Notes under the pieces: model-generated
The model's database searches: none
Seen by the model: the letters and a program-made list of their open reading frames with translations, nothing else
Told to the model about the DNA's origin: nothing
Part shown: in pieces, positions 18,116-26,731 of the stretch
Layout of the letters: every line of letters begins with the position of its first letter
Position numbering within the stretch: position 1 is the stretch's first letter
Assembly (NCBI RefSeq): GCF_015477355.1
Contig: NZ_JADLRJ010000013.1
Location: forward strand, 1 to 64,000
Source of the DNA: Nocardia blacklockiae
Lineage (GTDB): Bacteria > Actinomycetota > Actinomycetes > Mycobacteriales > Mycobacteriaceae
Direction of reading: 5' to 3'
DNA length: 64,000 bases
Made by a program: the position numbers and the translations under genes

Positions 18116-18153
18116 GTAACACTGGCGAAACACAGTCTTGATTGTCGGGAAAC
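18116..18153 (+). promoter_or_regulatory. GlnR-type binding sites upstream of glnA1
   Basis: GTAAC (18116-18120) and GAAAC (18127-18131) form a GlnR box of the form GnnAC-N6-GnAAC. A further GAAAC stands at 18149-18153, again in 11-bp phase (22 bp on). Such arrays are the known targets of GlnR, the nitrogen regulator of actinobacteria, and glnA is its classic target. The start codon is 75 bp downstream. A possible promoter is TTGATT (18138) with a weak -10 near CATAGC. The rest of the 17823-18227 gap shows nothing else. Confidence 0.65.
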
Positions 18154-18227
18154 ACCGCGTCCATAGCGTTCATCTGCGACACCCAGCAATCGGCACAGGC
18201 TGGGAACCGATCCGTAAGGAGTACTAA

Positions 18228-19664
18228 GTGGCGTTCAGCACGGCCGACGAGGTCATCAAGTACATCAAGGAGGAGGAGGTCGAGTACGTCGACGTCCGGT
18301 TCACCGACCTCCCCGGTGTGCAGCAGCACTTCTCGATCCCGGCGAAGGCGTTCACCGCCGACCTGGCCGAGGAGGGTCTGGCATTCGACGGATCGTCGGT
18401 GCGCGGTTTCCAGTCGATCGACGAGTCGGACATGCTGCTGCTGCCCGACTTCAGCACCGCGCGCGTGGACCCGTTCCGCGCGGCGAAGACGCTGAACCTG
18501 AACTTCTTCGTGCACGACCCGTTCACCCGCGAGGCCTACAGCCGCGACCCGCGCAACGTCGCCCGCAAGGCCGAGGAGTACCTGCGCAGCACCGGCATCG
18601 CCGACACCGCGTACTTCGGTCCCGAGGCGGAGTTCTACATCTTCGACTCGATCCGCTACGACTCGGCGATGAACGGCTCGTTCTACGAGATCGAGTCGGT
18701 CTCGGGTTCGTGGAACACCGGCGCGGAGTTCAACCCGGACGGCACCCTGAACCGCGGCTACAAGGTCCGCAACAAGGGCGGCTACTTCCCGGTCGCGCCC
18801 TACGACCACTACGTCGACCTGCGCGACAAGATCTCGACCAACCTGCAGAACGCCGGTTTCGAGCTGGAGCGCGGCCACCACGAGGTCGGCACCGCCGGCC
18901 AGGCCGAGATCAACTACAAGTTCGACACCCTGCTGGCCGCCGCCGACGACCTGCAGCTGTTCAAGTACATCGTGAAGAACACCGCGTGGGCCGAGGGCAA
19001 GACCGTCACCTTCATGCCCAAGCCGCTGTTCGGTGACAACGGCTCCGGCATGCACGTGCACCAGTCGCTGTGGAAGGACGGCAAGCCGCTGTTCCACGAC
19101 GAGGCCGGCTACGGCGGCCTGTCGGACCTGGCGCGGCACTACATCGCGGGCATCCTGCACCACGCGCCGTCGCTGCTGGCGTTCACCAACCCGACGGTGA
19201 ACTCCTACCACCGCCTGGTGCCGGGCTTCGAGGCCCCGATCAACCTGGTGTACTCGCAGCGCAACCGCTCCGCGGCCGTGCGCATCCCGGTCACCGGCAA
19301 CAACCCGAAGGCCAAGCGCCTCGAGTTCCGCGCGCCGGACTCCTCGGGCAACCCGTACCTGGCCTTCGCCGCCATGATGATGGCGGGCCTGGACGGCATC
19401 AAGCGCAAGCTGGAGCCGGCCGCCCCGGTCGACAAGGACCTCTACGAGCTCCCGCCGGAGGAGGCCAAGAACATCCCGCAGGCCCCCACCAGCCTGGCGT
19501 CGGTCATCGACAAGCTGGAAGAGGACCACGAGTACCTCACCGAGGGCAACGTCTTCACCGAGGACCTGATCGAGACCTGGATCACGATCAAGCGCGAGCA
19601 GGAGATCGCCCCGGTCAACCTGCGCCCGCACCCCTACGAGTTCGAGCTCTACTTCGACGTGTAA
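18228..19664 (+). CDS. glnA: Glutamine synthetase type I (beta)
   Basis: A 478-residue enzyme that makes glutamine from glutamate and ammonia; corresponds to glnA1. It shows [14 protein letters not shown], the substrate and ATP motif [20 protein letters not shown], the NP-YH--VPG-EAP-N segment, and the adenylylation loop [10 protein letters not shown] with Tyr406. That tyrosine is the target of GlnE, encoded downstream at 42-45 kb. The GTG start follows AAGGAG. GlnR-like boxes upstream indicate nitrogen control of transcription, and a 14-bp hairpin ends the transcript. Confidence 0.97.
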   Translation: MAFSTADEVIKYIKEEEVEYVDVRFTDLPGVQQHFSIPAKAFTADLAEEGLAFDGSSVRGFQSIDESDMLLLPDFSTARVDPFRAAKTLNLNFFVHDPFTREAYSRDPRNVARKAEEYLRSTGIADTAYFGPEAEFYIFDSIRYDSAMNGSFYEIESVSGSWNTGAEFNPDGTLNRGYKVRNKGGYFPVAPYDHYVDLRDKISTNLQNAGFELERGHHEVGTAGQAEINYKFDTLLAAADDLQLFKYIVKNTAWAEGKTVTFMPKPLFGDNGSGMHVHQSLWKDGKPLFHDEAGYGGLSDLARHYIAGILHHAPSLLAFTNPTVNSYHRLVPGFEAPINLVYSQRNRSAAVRIPVTGNNPKAKRLEFRAPDSSGNPYLAFAAMMMAGLDGIKRKLEPAAPVDKDLYELPPEEAKNIPQAPTSLASVIDKLEEDHEYLTEGNVFTEDLIETWITIKREQEIAPVNLRPHPYEFELYFDV

Positions 19665-19688
19665 GTCGCGGTACCGCAAGAGTTCTCA

Positions 19689-19720
19689 CGGAGCCCCAGC
19701 CGGATTCGGCTGGGGCTCCG
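19689..19720 (+). terminator. Hairpin terminator of glnA1
   Basis: A perfect 14-bp stem, CGGAGCCCCAGCCG (19689-19702) against CGGCTGGGGCTCCG (19707-19720), with a 4-base loop is followed by GATTTT. It lies 25 bp after the glnA1 stop. Confidence 0.85.
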
Positions 19721-19940
19721 GATTTTCGGGGCTCACGCACTCGCAATACCTCGACTGAGCGCTTCGAGCCCACCGATCGATCCCTCAAGTCCCAACCAAC
19801 CGCTCTCCCATTCGCGCAATGCTTTCCGGTCCCGCTCAGCGCTTCTCGAGTCTCACTGAGCGCTCCTCGGATCTCGCTGGGCGGGGAAACGGACCGGAAC
19901 GCCGACTCACGGGCGGGCGGTCCGCCTACTGTCGCCCGCC

Positions 19941-20882
19941 ATGAAGATTTCACTCATTTCCCTGATCGGCACCGGGCTCATGGTGCTCACCCTCACCGCG
20001 GGATCGGTTGCCGCCCAACCCTCTTCCGCGCCAGATGCCGGTGCGGCGGGACCCGAGCCCGGCGCGGCAGCCCCCGCCGTCGATGCGCCGACGGCGACCG
20101 CGGGCCGCATCGCGCTACAGGGCGCGGTCAATGTCCGGGATATCGGCGGTTATCGCACCTACGACGGCAAGACGGTAAAGGCGGGCAAGGCAATTCGCGC
20201 CGATTCCCTGGAAAAGCTCACCGACGCCGATATCCGCACGCTGGCCGGCCTCGGGTTACAGGCGGCCGTCGATCTGCGCACGCCGGGCGAGGTCCAGTTC
20301 GCCGGCCCGGACAAACTGCCGCCCGGTGTCCCCTCCGTCGCCCGCCCGATCGACGACACCGGCCTGTTCCAGCAGATGATGACGGTGATCCGGTCCGGCG
20401 ATCCGCAGCAGCAGGAGGCGGTGCTCGGCAACGGCGGCGCGGAGCGCATCATGCAGAACGTCTACCGCAGCTTCCTCTCCGACGACTCGCGGGCGAAATT
20501 CGCGCAGACGGTGCGCGACCTCGCGACCACCGGCAAGCCGACGCTCTACCACTGCACCGCGGGCAAGGACCGCACCGGCTGGCTCACCTACGTCGTACTC
20601 CGCGCCGTCGGAGTCCCGGAACCCGTTGCGCGCCAAGACTATCTGCTGTCCAACCAATACCGCGCCGCCGCCGACGCCGCCCTGCGCGACCAGGTACGCC
20701 GAGCGGGCCTGATGCAGAACCCGAACCTCCTCATCCCGCTCCAGGAGGTCCGCACCGACTACCTCGACACCACCCTGCGCCAACTGGAACAGACCTACGG
20801 CGATTTCGGCAAGTTCCTCACCCAGGGCCTGAACCTCACCCCCGCGACCATCGTCGAACTCCGCAAGAACCTGGTCGGCTGA
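19941..20882 (+). CDS. Secreted tyrosine phosphatase, PtpB-like
   Basis: A 313-residue protein with a Sec signal peptide (basic MK, then LISLIGTGLMVLTLTAGSVA, cleavage near AAQ) and a Pro/Ala linker. The phosphatase domain starts at NVRDIGGYRTYDG and has the P-loop HCTAGKDRTG (Cys205, Arg211), typical of the lipid/tyrosine phosphatases related to M. tuberculosis PtpB and fungal-type Y_phosphatase3. It would act outside the cytosol on phosphotyrosine or phosphoinositides. It is a single gene after the glnA1 terminator. Confidence 0.88.
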   Translation: MKISLISLIGTGLMVLTLTAGSVAAQPSSAPDAGAAGPEPGAAAPAVDAPTATAGRIALQGAVNVRDIGGYRTYDGKTVKAGKAIRADSLEKLTDADIRTLAGLGLQAAVDLRTPGEVQFAGPDKLPPGVPSVARPIDDTGLFQQMMTVIRSGDPQQQEAVLGNGGAERIMQNVYRSFLSDDSRAKFAQTVRDLATTGKPTLYHCTAGKDRTGWLTYVVLRAVGVPEPVARQDYLLSNQYRAAADAALRDQVRRAGLMQNPNLLIPLQEVRTDYLDTTLRQLEQTYGDFGKFLTQGLNLTPATIVELRKNLVG

Positions 20883-21211
20883 ACCTCGCCCGCCGCGCGG
20901 CGACCGATCTCAAAGATGCGGGTGGCAGCCGAGGGAGGCGCTGAATACCGCCGGGCGACGATCGGCGGTGGGGCGGTGCGCGGGTTCGGCGCCGCGCAGG
21001 CGATCGAGCGCGCGGCGGGCACGGTTGCCGAGGGCGGGCAGCACCGGGCGGTGTTCGATACGAGGAACGCGGATCACAACAGAACTCCCTTCGCCGGCGA
21101 CCGCTGGGCCCACCATTCTTCCACCACATAACCCGTCCGACCGTCAAGTTTCCGCATACGTCCCTGCCCGAACACCGGCGTTCGGGCACCCCTTGCCGAC
21201 CCCCGGACAGA
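20883..21211. other. Intergenic region without a supported gene
   Basis: About 330 bp between the phosphatase and the DUF2236 gene. Open frames on the minus strand (20836-21240) and plus strand (20916-21131) have Arg/Pro-rich, shadow-like composition and no plausible ribosome binding site. No hairpin terminator stands out. Confidence 0.5.
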
Positions 21212-21240
21212 ATGAGATGATTTGTTAGTAAGTATCTCAT
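21212..21240. promoter_or_regulatory. Inverted repeat in AT-rich promoter of the DUF2236 gene
   Basis: ATGAGAT (21212-21218) and ATCTCAT (21234-21240) are perfect complements around a 15-bp AT-rich spacer, 28 bp before the start codon. The segment is clearly more AT-rich than its surroundings, as a promoter would be. A TetR- or MarR-like repressor could bind, but none is encoded next to it. Confidence 0.45.
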
Positions 21241-21267
21241 GTTGTCTAGTGATCAGAGGAGATCACC

Positions 21268-22179
21268 ATGACCGCGTCGGTAGCACGGATCGACCGCACC
21301 GCCAGCGAACTTCCGCCCCGGCAGCCCTTCGGGCCCGGTACCAAGATGTGGGACGAGACGGGGCTGATCACCTTCTCGCTCACCGCGGGTTCGGCGTTCC
21401 TGCTGCAGACCATGGAACCGACCATCGCCGCCGTCGTCGACGAGCACTCGACCTTCCGCACCGACCCCATGGGCCGCGCCATGCGCAGTCTCGCGTCGGT
21501 GATGATGTGGGTCTACGGCGGCGAGGAGGCGCTGGCCGAGGCGGATCGGCTGCGCAAGATGCACGCCTCGCTGAACACCGTCGACGCGGCGGGCGTCCAC
21601 CACAAGGCGCTGTCGTCCGGCCCGTGGGCGTGGGTGCTGCACACCGGCACCTTCGCCTTCACCGAGGGCAACCGGTACTTCACCCGCGCGCCGCTCACCG
21701 CCGCGGAGAAGGACGAGTACTACTGCGAGGTGGTGCAGCTGATGCGCAACTTCTCGGTGCCGCCCAAGGAGATTCCGGCCACCTTCGACGACTGGCAGCG
21801 GTGGTTCGACGAGATGGTCGAGAACCATTTGGTGGCAACGAATGTCGCGCACGACTACCTGCGAGTGATCCGCAGGATCGCCCCGCCGACCTTTCTCCCG
21901 CGCCCGCTGGCGCCGCTGTGGCGGATCGCCACCGCCCCGATCGGCCGCATGCAGTACTTCTGCACCGTCGGCACCACCCCGGAATCCGCCCGCCGCAAAC
22001 TCGGCCTCACCTGGACCGCCGCCGACGAACGCAAACTCCGCGTGCTCGGGTGGGTCATCGGCCGCACCGTCCCGAAGCTCCCCGAGCGAATCCGGTACTT
22101 CCCCATCGCCTACGAGGCCCGCAAGCTCGAACGCGACCGCGCCCGCCTCCGCAAGATGATCGATCTCCGTCCGCTCTGA
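21268..22179 (+). CDS. DUF2236 oxygenase-like protein (MpaB family)
   Basis: A 303-residue protein of the DUF2236/oxygenase MpaB type, which in characterised relatives binds heme b and acts on polymers such as rubber (Lcp) or on mycophenolic acid intermediates. Visible features are the GPGTKMWDE start, FLLQTMEP, MVYGGEEALAEADRLRKMHA with its arginines and His, and WAWVLHTGTFAF, the usual W-x-H. No signal peptide. AGAGGAG precedes the ATG. The substrate here is unknown. It is probably monocistronic. Confidence 0.82.
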   Translation: MTASVARIDRTASELPPRQPFGPGTKMWDETGLITFSLTAGSAFLLQTMEPTIAAVVDEHSTFRTDPMGRAMRSLASVMMWVYGGEEALAEADRLRKMHASLNTVDAAGVHHKALSSGPWAWVLHTGTFAFTEGNRYFTRAPLTAAEKDEYYCEVVQLMRNFSVPPKEIPATFDDWQRWFDEMVENHLVATNVAHDYLRVIRRIAPPTFLPRPLAPLWRIATAPIGRMQYFCTVGTTPESARRKLGLTWTAADERKLRVLGWVIGRTVPKLPERIRYFPIAYEARKLERDRARLRKMIDLRPL

Positions 22180-22293
22180 CGCGGCACGTTTCGGCGGGTT
22201 GCACGGCACCCCGGCGTGGCGATTCGTCGCCGCTGGGGCGCGGGTGCTGAACAATGCAACGGTGACCGTATCCCCTTGCGAACGTGGTGGCCG

Positions 22294-23658
22294 ATGACCA
22301 GCAGCACCCGCGCGGCGACCGGCGTGGACGACCGCACCGCCGAACGACTGGCGGCCGCGCTGCGCTGCGCCACCGTCTCCTCCGACAGCGGCGCGGCCAC
22401 CCCCGCGGTCGACGCCGAGTTCGACAAGCTGGGCAAGCACCTCGAGCGGTCCTTCCCGCTGGTGCACGACCGACTGGAGATGACCGGCTTCGGCCACAGC
22501 CGGTTGTACCGCTGGGCAGGCACCGAGCCGGGCACCGCGGCGATCCTGCTGGCGCACCTGGACGTCGTGCCCGTGGACGACGAGCAGGGCTGGACCCACC
22601 CGCCGTTCGCGGGCGTGGTCGACGACGAGTTCGTCTGGGGCCGCGGCGCCATCGACGACAAGAGCCGGGTGCTGGCGATACTCGAAGCCGTCGAGACGGC
22701 GCTGGCGGCCGGGCGGCGTCCGGAGCAGACGATCTTCCTCGCCTTCGGTCACGACGAGGAGGCGATGGGCTGCGGCGGCGCCGCCCGGATGGCCGCGCAC
22801 CTGCATTCCCTCGAGGTGCGGGCGGAGCTTCTGCTCGACGAGGGCGGGGTGGTGACCGAGGGCGTCGCGCCCGGCGCTCGACGACCGACCGCGTTCCTGA
22901 TGCTCGGCGAAAAAGGCTGGGCCACAGTGCGACTGGCCGTCACCGACCCCGGCGGGCATTCCTCGATGCCGGGCCGCCAGACCGCGGTCGGCCGGATCGC
23001 CCGGGCCGTGGCCCGCCTGCAAGACCACCCGATGCCGCTGCGCATGACGCCGGTGACCGCCGATATGCTCACCCGCATCCGCCCCGCGATGTCCGCGCTG
23101 CCGCGCGCCGCGCTGGGCCTGCTGCCGGTGGCGCGCGGCGCGGTGGCGCGGCTGATGGCGACGCGTCCGCAGACCGAGGCGCTGGTGCGCACCACCACCG
23201 CGCCGACCGTCATCCGGGGCGGTGTGAAGGCGAATGTGCTGCCGCAGTCGGCCGAGGCGCTGGTGAATTTCCGCATCCTGCCCGGGGATTCGGTCACCGA
23301 GGTGCTCGAGCACTGCCGCCGCGTGGTGCGCGACGACGGGATCGACCTGGAGTTGGTCGGCATGTCGTCGGAGCCGTCGGCGATCACGGGCCCCGGACCC
23401 GCCTTCGACGTCGTCGCCGGAATCGCCCGCGCCGTGGTGCCGGATGCCGTCATCACCACCGGCATGGTCCCGGGCGCCACCGACTCCCGCTACTACGACG
23501 GCCTGGCCACCACGCGCTGCAACTTCGCCCCCGTCGTCCTCGACCCGGCGGACCTCAAACGCATCCACGGTACCGACGAACGCCTCTCCCGCCCCAACTA
23601 CGCCCGCCTCATCGATTTCAACCGCCGCCTCATCGACCACTACACCCGGGAGGCGTGA
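22294..23658 (+). CDS. M20 family metallopeptidase
   Basis: A 454-residue zinc peptidase of the M20/ArgE-DapE-carboxypeptidase S group. Metal-binding motifs are AHLDVVPVD (first His and nearby Asp) and WGRGAIDDKSR with the bridging Asp, then FGHDEEAMG with the catalytic Glu pair. A dimerisation domain is inserted at ~200-320, and DSRYYDG-----FAP at the end gives the last ligands. The start at 22294 removes a leader that does not resemble the family. It resembles carboxypeptidase PM20D1-like enzymes, which split or form N-acyl amino acids. Confidence 0.9.
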   Translation: MTSSTRAATGVDDRTAERLAAALRCATVSSDSGAATPAVDAEFDKLGKHLERSFPLVHDRLEMTGFGHSRLYRWAGTEPGTAAILLAHLDVVPVDDEQGWTHPPFAGVVDDEFVWGRGAIDDKSRVLAILEAVETALAAGRRPEQTIFLAFGHDEEAMGCGGAARMAAHLHSLEVRAELLLDEGGVVTEGVAPGARRPTAFLMLGEKGWATVRLAVTDPGGHSSMPGRQTAVGRIARAVARLQDHPMPLRMTPVTADMLTRIRPAMSALPRAALGLLPVARGAVARLMATRPQTEALVRTTTAPTVIRGGVKANVLPQSAEALVNFRILPGDSVTEVLEHCRRVVRDDGIDLELVGMSSEPSAITGPGPAFDVVAGIARAVVPDAVITTGMVPGATDSRYYDGLATTRCNFAPVVLDPADLKRIHGTDERLSRPNYARLIDFNRRLIDHYTREA

Positions 23659-23722
23659 ACACCGGTCGGGGCGGTGCGGGCGTGCGAGACTGGGCGGCGG
23701 GTCGGCGGCGGACGGAGGAGCG

Positions 23723-24559
23723 ATGATGCGGACCGAGACCGGTGGATTCGAAGGGCGCGGCGGGCGAATTTTCTGGCGGGCCTGGCTGCCGGACGAGCAG
23801 GTGCGGGGCGTGGTCGTGCTCGTGCACGGGGTGGCCGAGCATTCCGGGCGCTACGAGCACGTCGGAAAACGTTTGGCGGACAACGGGTTCGCCGTCTACG
23901 CTCCAGATCACCTCGGGCACGGGCAATCGGCGGGCGGCAAGGCGAACATCGACTCGGTGGACGGGGCAGCCGACAATGTCGCGACGCTGCTGGAGACCGC
24001 GAGCGCCGCGCACCCGGACGTCCCGAAGTTCGTTGTCGCACACAGCATGGGCAGCCTGATCACCCTGTACCTGGCGACCCGAGCACCCCTCGACGTGGCG
24101 GGCATCGCGATATCGGCACCCCCGCTGGTCATCTCCGCCGGCAACCCGGTACAGCGCCTCCTGGCTCCGGTCCTGAGCCGATTGACACCCGGACTCGGTG
24201 TACTGCAACTGGATTCGTCAGCCATCAGCCGTGACCCCGAGGTCGTCCGCGCCTACGACGCCGATCCGCTGGTATTCCGCGGCAAGCTCCCCGCCCGCAC
24301 CGGCGCGGAAATCCTGCGCGCGACCGAGCTCATCACGCACCGCCTGGACCACCTCACCGTCCCGACCCTGGTCCTGCACGGCACCGCCGACGCCCTCGCC
24401 GCCCCGGAAAGCACCGACCTCATCGAGCGGCACGCCGGCGCGAAGGACTTGACCGTGAAGCGCTACCCCGGCCTGTACCACGAGGTCTTCAACGAGCCCG
24501 AGCAGGATGCGGTCCTCGGTGACCTGGTCGGCTGGCTCGAGGAGCACCTCACCTCCTGA
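23723..24559 (+). CDS. Monoacylglycerol lipase-like alpha/beta hydrolase
   Basis: A 278-residue serine hydrolase like mycobacterial Rv0183. It has VVLVHGVAEHSGRYEHVGKR (oxyanion region), the nucleophile elbow AHSMGS, VLHGTADALAAP with the acid, and YHEVFNE with the catalytic His. GGAGGAGCG precedes two adjacent ATGs (23723, 23726). It releases fatty acids from monoacylglycerols in relatives. It starts 64 bp after the M20 gene and may be co-transcribed. Confidence 0.9.
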   Translation: MMRTETGGFEGRGGRIFWRAWLPDEQVRGVVVLVHGVAEHSGRYEHVGKRLADNGFAVYAPDHLGHGQSAGGKANIDSVDGAADNVATLLETASAAHPDVPKFVVAHSMGSLITLYLATRAPLDVAGIAISAPPLVISAGNPVQRLLAPVLSRLTPGLGVLQLDSSAISRDPEVVRAYDADPLVFRGKLPARTGAEILRATELITHRLDHLTVPTLVLHGTADALAAPESTDLIERHAGAKDLTVKRYPGLYHEVFNEPEQDAVLGDLVGWLEEHLTS

Positions 24560-24653
24560 ACCGGACCGGGCGACCCCGGCCACTCACGCACGCTCCCGCA
24601 ACGCGACCGGAAGTGTTCAGCTGGACGCAACCGGGCGCTGCTAGCGTGCGCGC

Positions 24654-25379
24654 GTGTCTGCACGGTTGGTGGTGAGTATCCATGATGTGGCGCCGGCGAC
24701 GGCCGCGGAGACCGCGCGGTGGTGCGCGGATGCCGACGGGTTCGGAATTCCGGTGTCGCTGTTGGTGATTCCCGGTCCGTGGCGCGGGGCGAGCCTGGTG
24801 GCGGAGCCCGGTTACGGGATGTTTCTGCGGGAACGCCGCGCGCACGGTGACGAGATCATGCTGCACGGCTGGGAGCATCGCGCCCCGAACGCGGGACCGT
24901 GGCCGCGGCGGGCGGTCGCCCGCCTGGTCGCGCGTGGTGCGGCCGAATTCGCCGCTCTCGACGCCGCGTCCGCCGAGGCGCGGCTGCGGCGGGCCATGGC
25001 GGCGATGGACGACCTCGGCCTGGCGACCACGGGCTTCACGCCGCCCGGCTGGCTGGCCTCACCGGCTGCGGAGCGCGCCCTGGGCCGCGCCGGGTTCTCC
25101 CACACCACCGACCATTTCGGTGTCCGAGACCTGCGCTCCGGCAAGCGTGTTCGCGGCTTCGCTCTCTCGCAACGGCCCGGCGGCAGTGGGGAGCGCACCG
25201 CCGCCCGGCTCATGCAGTCCCTCTCCCGGCGAATCGCCGCACACGGCGGCTTCGTACGCATCGCCCTGCATCCCGACGATCTCCATCGCCCCGGCCTGCG
25301 CGAAGCCGCCCTCCGAGCGATCGACGCCGCCCTGTCCGCCGGCGCCACCGCCACCACCTACGCCGAGGTCGTCGGGTGA
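24654..25379 (+). CDS. DUF2334 polysaccharide deacetylase-like protein
   Basis: A 241-residue protein with a divergent NodB-type fold. SIHDVAPAT carries the His-Asp pair, and IMLHGWEHRAP carries the second metal site. FTPPGWLASP and IALHPDDL complete the active site. The GTG start gives the SIHDV motif at residue 9, usual for the family. No signal peptide is present, so it probably acts in the cytosol. The neighbouring GT4 glycosyltransferase in the same direction suggests a common glycan or glycolipid pathway. Confidence 0.82.
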   Translation: MSARLVVSIHDVAPATAAETARWCADADGFGIPVSLLVIPGPWRGASLVAEPGYGMFLRERRAHGDEIMLHGWEHRAPNAGPWPRRAVARLVARGAAEFAALDAASAEARLRRAMAAMDDLGLATTGFTPPGWLASPAAERALGRAGFSHTTDHFGVRDLRSGKRVRGFALSQRPGGSGERTAARLMQSLSRRIAAHGGFVRIALHPDDLHRPGLREAALRAIDAALSAGATATTYAEVVG

Positions 25380-25572
25380 CACCGCACCCGCCCTCCGGCC
25401 ACACCCGCCCCAATCGTGACCGGCAGGCACAGCGGGCAGTCCTGCCCGGTAAACCACGCTCCGGCAACGCCCATCCGAGACGCGATCAGCAAGCGCTTCC
25501 GCGTCAGGGGGCTGCCGCGACACGGGGTGGCCGAGGGCTTTCCGCACTCCCGCGTGACGAGGTAGATCTCTG

Positions 25573-26715
25573 ATGCGAATCGTGCAGCTGGCGAACTTCT
25601 ACACCCCCGCCTCAGGTGGGCTGCGGACCTGTGTCGACGAGATCGGGCGCGGGTATCTGGCGGCCGGTCACGATCGGGTGCTGGTGGTGCCGGGGCTGAC
25701 GGACGCCGACGAGCGCACCGCCGCGGGGCGGCGAATCACGGTGCGGGGGCCGCGTTTCGGCAGCGCGGGCTATCACGTGCTCACCGCGCGTCGAACCAGG
25801 CCGCTGCTCCAGGACCTGCGCCCCGATGTGCTGGAGTGCAGCGACAAGCTGAGTATGCGCTGGCTCGCGCCGTGGGCGCGCCGCACGGGCGTGCCACTGG
25901 TGCTGTTCTCCCACGAACGCATCGACGCCATCCTGCGCAGCCGGGTGCCGCCCGGGTTCCCGCTCGTCACCGCCGCCGACCTGGCCAATCGGCGGCTCGC
26001 GTCGCGGGTCGGGCACATCGTGGTCGCCTCCGAGTTCGCGCGCGACGAGTTCACCCGGATCGGTGTCCGCCATGTGCACCGCATTCCGCTGGGCGTGGAC
26101 CTCGAAACCTTCCGGCCGCGCAACGAAACGCCCCGTCGAATTCCCGGTCACCCGAATGACATTCTGGATCGCTGCGCCCGCCTCAGATTGATCCTGGTGA
26201 GCCGACTGTCGCGCGAGAAACACCCCGACCGCGCGATTGCGGCCCTAGAGCTTTTGCGGCGCAACGGAATCGACGCTGAACTCACCGTGGTCGGCGACGG
26301 ACCGCTACGTGCGGAACTCGAGCAGCTCGCGACCGGCCTACCGGTCCACTTCGCCGGTCACGTCTCCGGCCGTGAAGCCGTCGCCGACATGATCGCCGCC
26401 GCCGACATCGCCCTGTGCCCTTCTCCCGCAGAGACATTCGGCCTCGCAGTGCTCGAAGCCCTGGCATGCGGCACCCCGGTGGTGGTCCCCCACGACGGCG
26501 CGGCCCGCGAACTACTCGGCGCGCCCGCCTCCGGAATCGAATGCGACGGCACCCCAGCCGGTCTCGCCCGAGCGGTCCACACTCTCCTGGCCTTCCCCGC
26601 CGACCTCCGCCGCCGAGCCGCCCGCCACAGCGCCGAACGCTTCCCCTGGGCCCGCACGGTGACCGAAATGCTCTCCCTCTACGCCCATTTCGAGCCCGCC
26701 CTCCGCTCGGCATGA
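25573..26715 (+). CDS. GT4 glycosyltransferase
   Basis: A 380-residue GT-B fold enzyme. The acceptor domain begins MRIVQLANFYTPASGGLRTC; the nucleotide-sugar domain has LSREKHPDRAIAALELL, VVGDGPLRAELEQLA and the family signature SPAETFGLAVLEALACGTPVV with the two donor-binding Glu residues. This group includes PimB- and MgtA-like mannosyltransferases of mycolata, but the sugar cannot be read from sequence. It follows the DUF2334 gene by 193 bp and converges with an EamA transporter. Confidence 0.88.
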   Translation: MRIVQLANFYTPASGGLRTCVDEIGRGYLAAGHDRVLVVPGLTDADERTAAGRRITVRGPRFGSAGYHVLTARRTRPLLQDLRPDVLECSDKLSMRWLAPWARRTGVPLVLFSHERIDAILRSRVPPGFPLVTAADLANRRLASRVGHIVVASEFARDEFTRIGVRHVHRIPLGVDLETFRPRNETPRRIPGHPNDILDRCARLRLILVSRLSREKHPDRAIAALELLRRNGIDAELTVVGDGPLRAELEQLATGLPVHFAGHVSGREAVADMIAAADIALCPSPAETFGLAVLEALACGTPVVVPHDGAARELLGAPASGIECDGTPAGLARAVHTLLAFPADLRRRAARHSAERFPWARTVTEMLSLYAHFEPALRSA

Positions 26716-26731
26716 TCCCCGCACCGCAGCC

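Noticed and set aside
19800-19900. Short direct repeats (TGAGCGCTCCTCGGATCTCGC type) after glnA1
   Set aside because: Only two to three diverged copies of about 21 bp; too weak to call a repeat array.
20836-21240. 134-codon minus-strand frame between the phosphatase and DUF2236 genes
   Set aside because: Arg/Pro/Ser-rich shadow composition, overlaps the end of the phosphatase gene and the DUF2236 promoter, no ribosome binding site.
21253-23640. 795-codon minus-strand frame opposite the DUF2236 and M20 genes
   Set aside because: It covers two certain genes on the other strand and encodes only Arg/Gly/His/Val-rich sequence.
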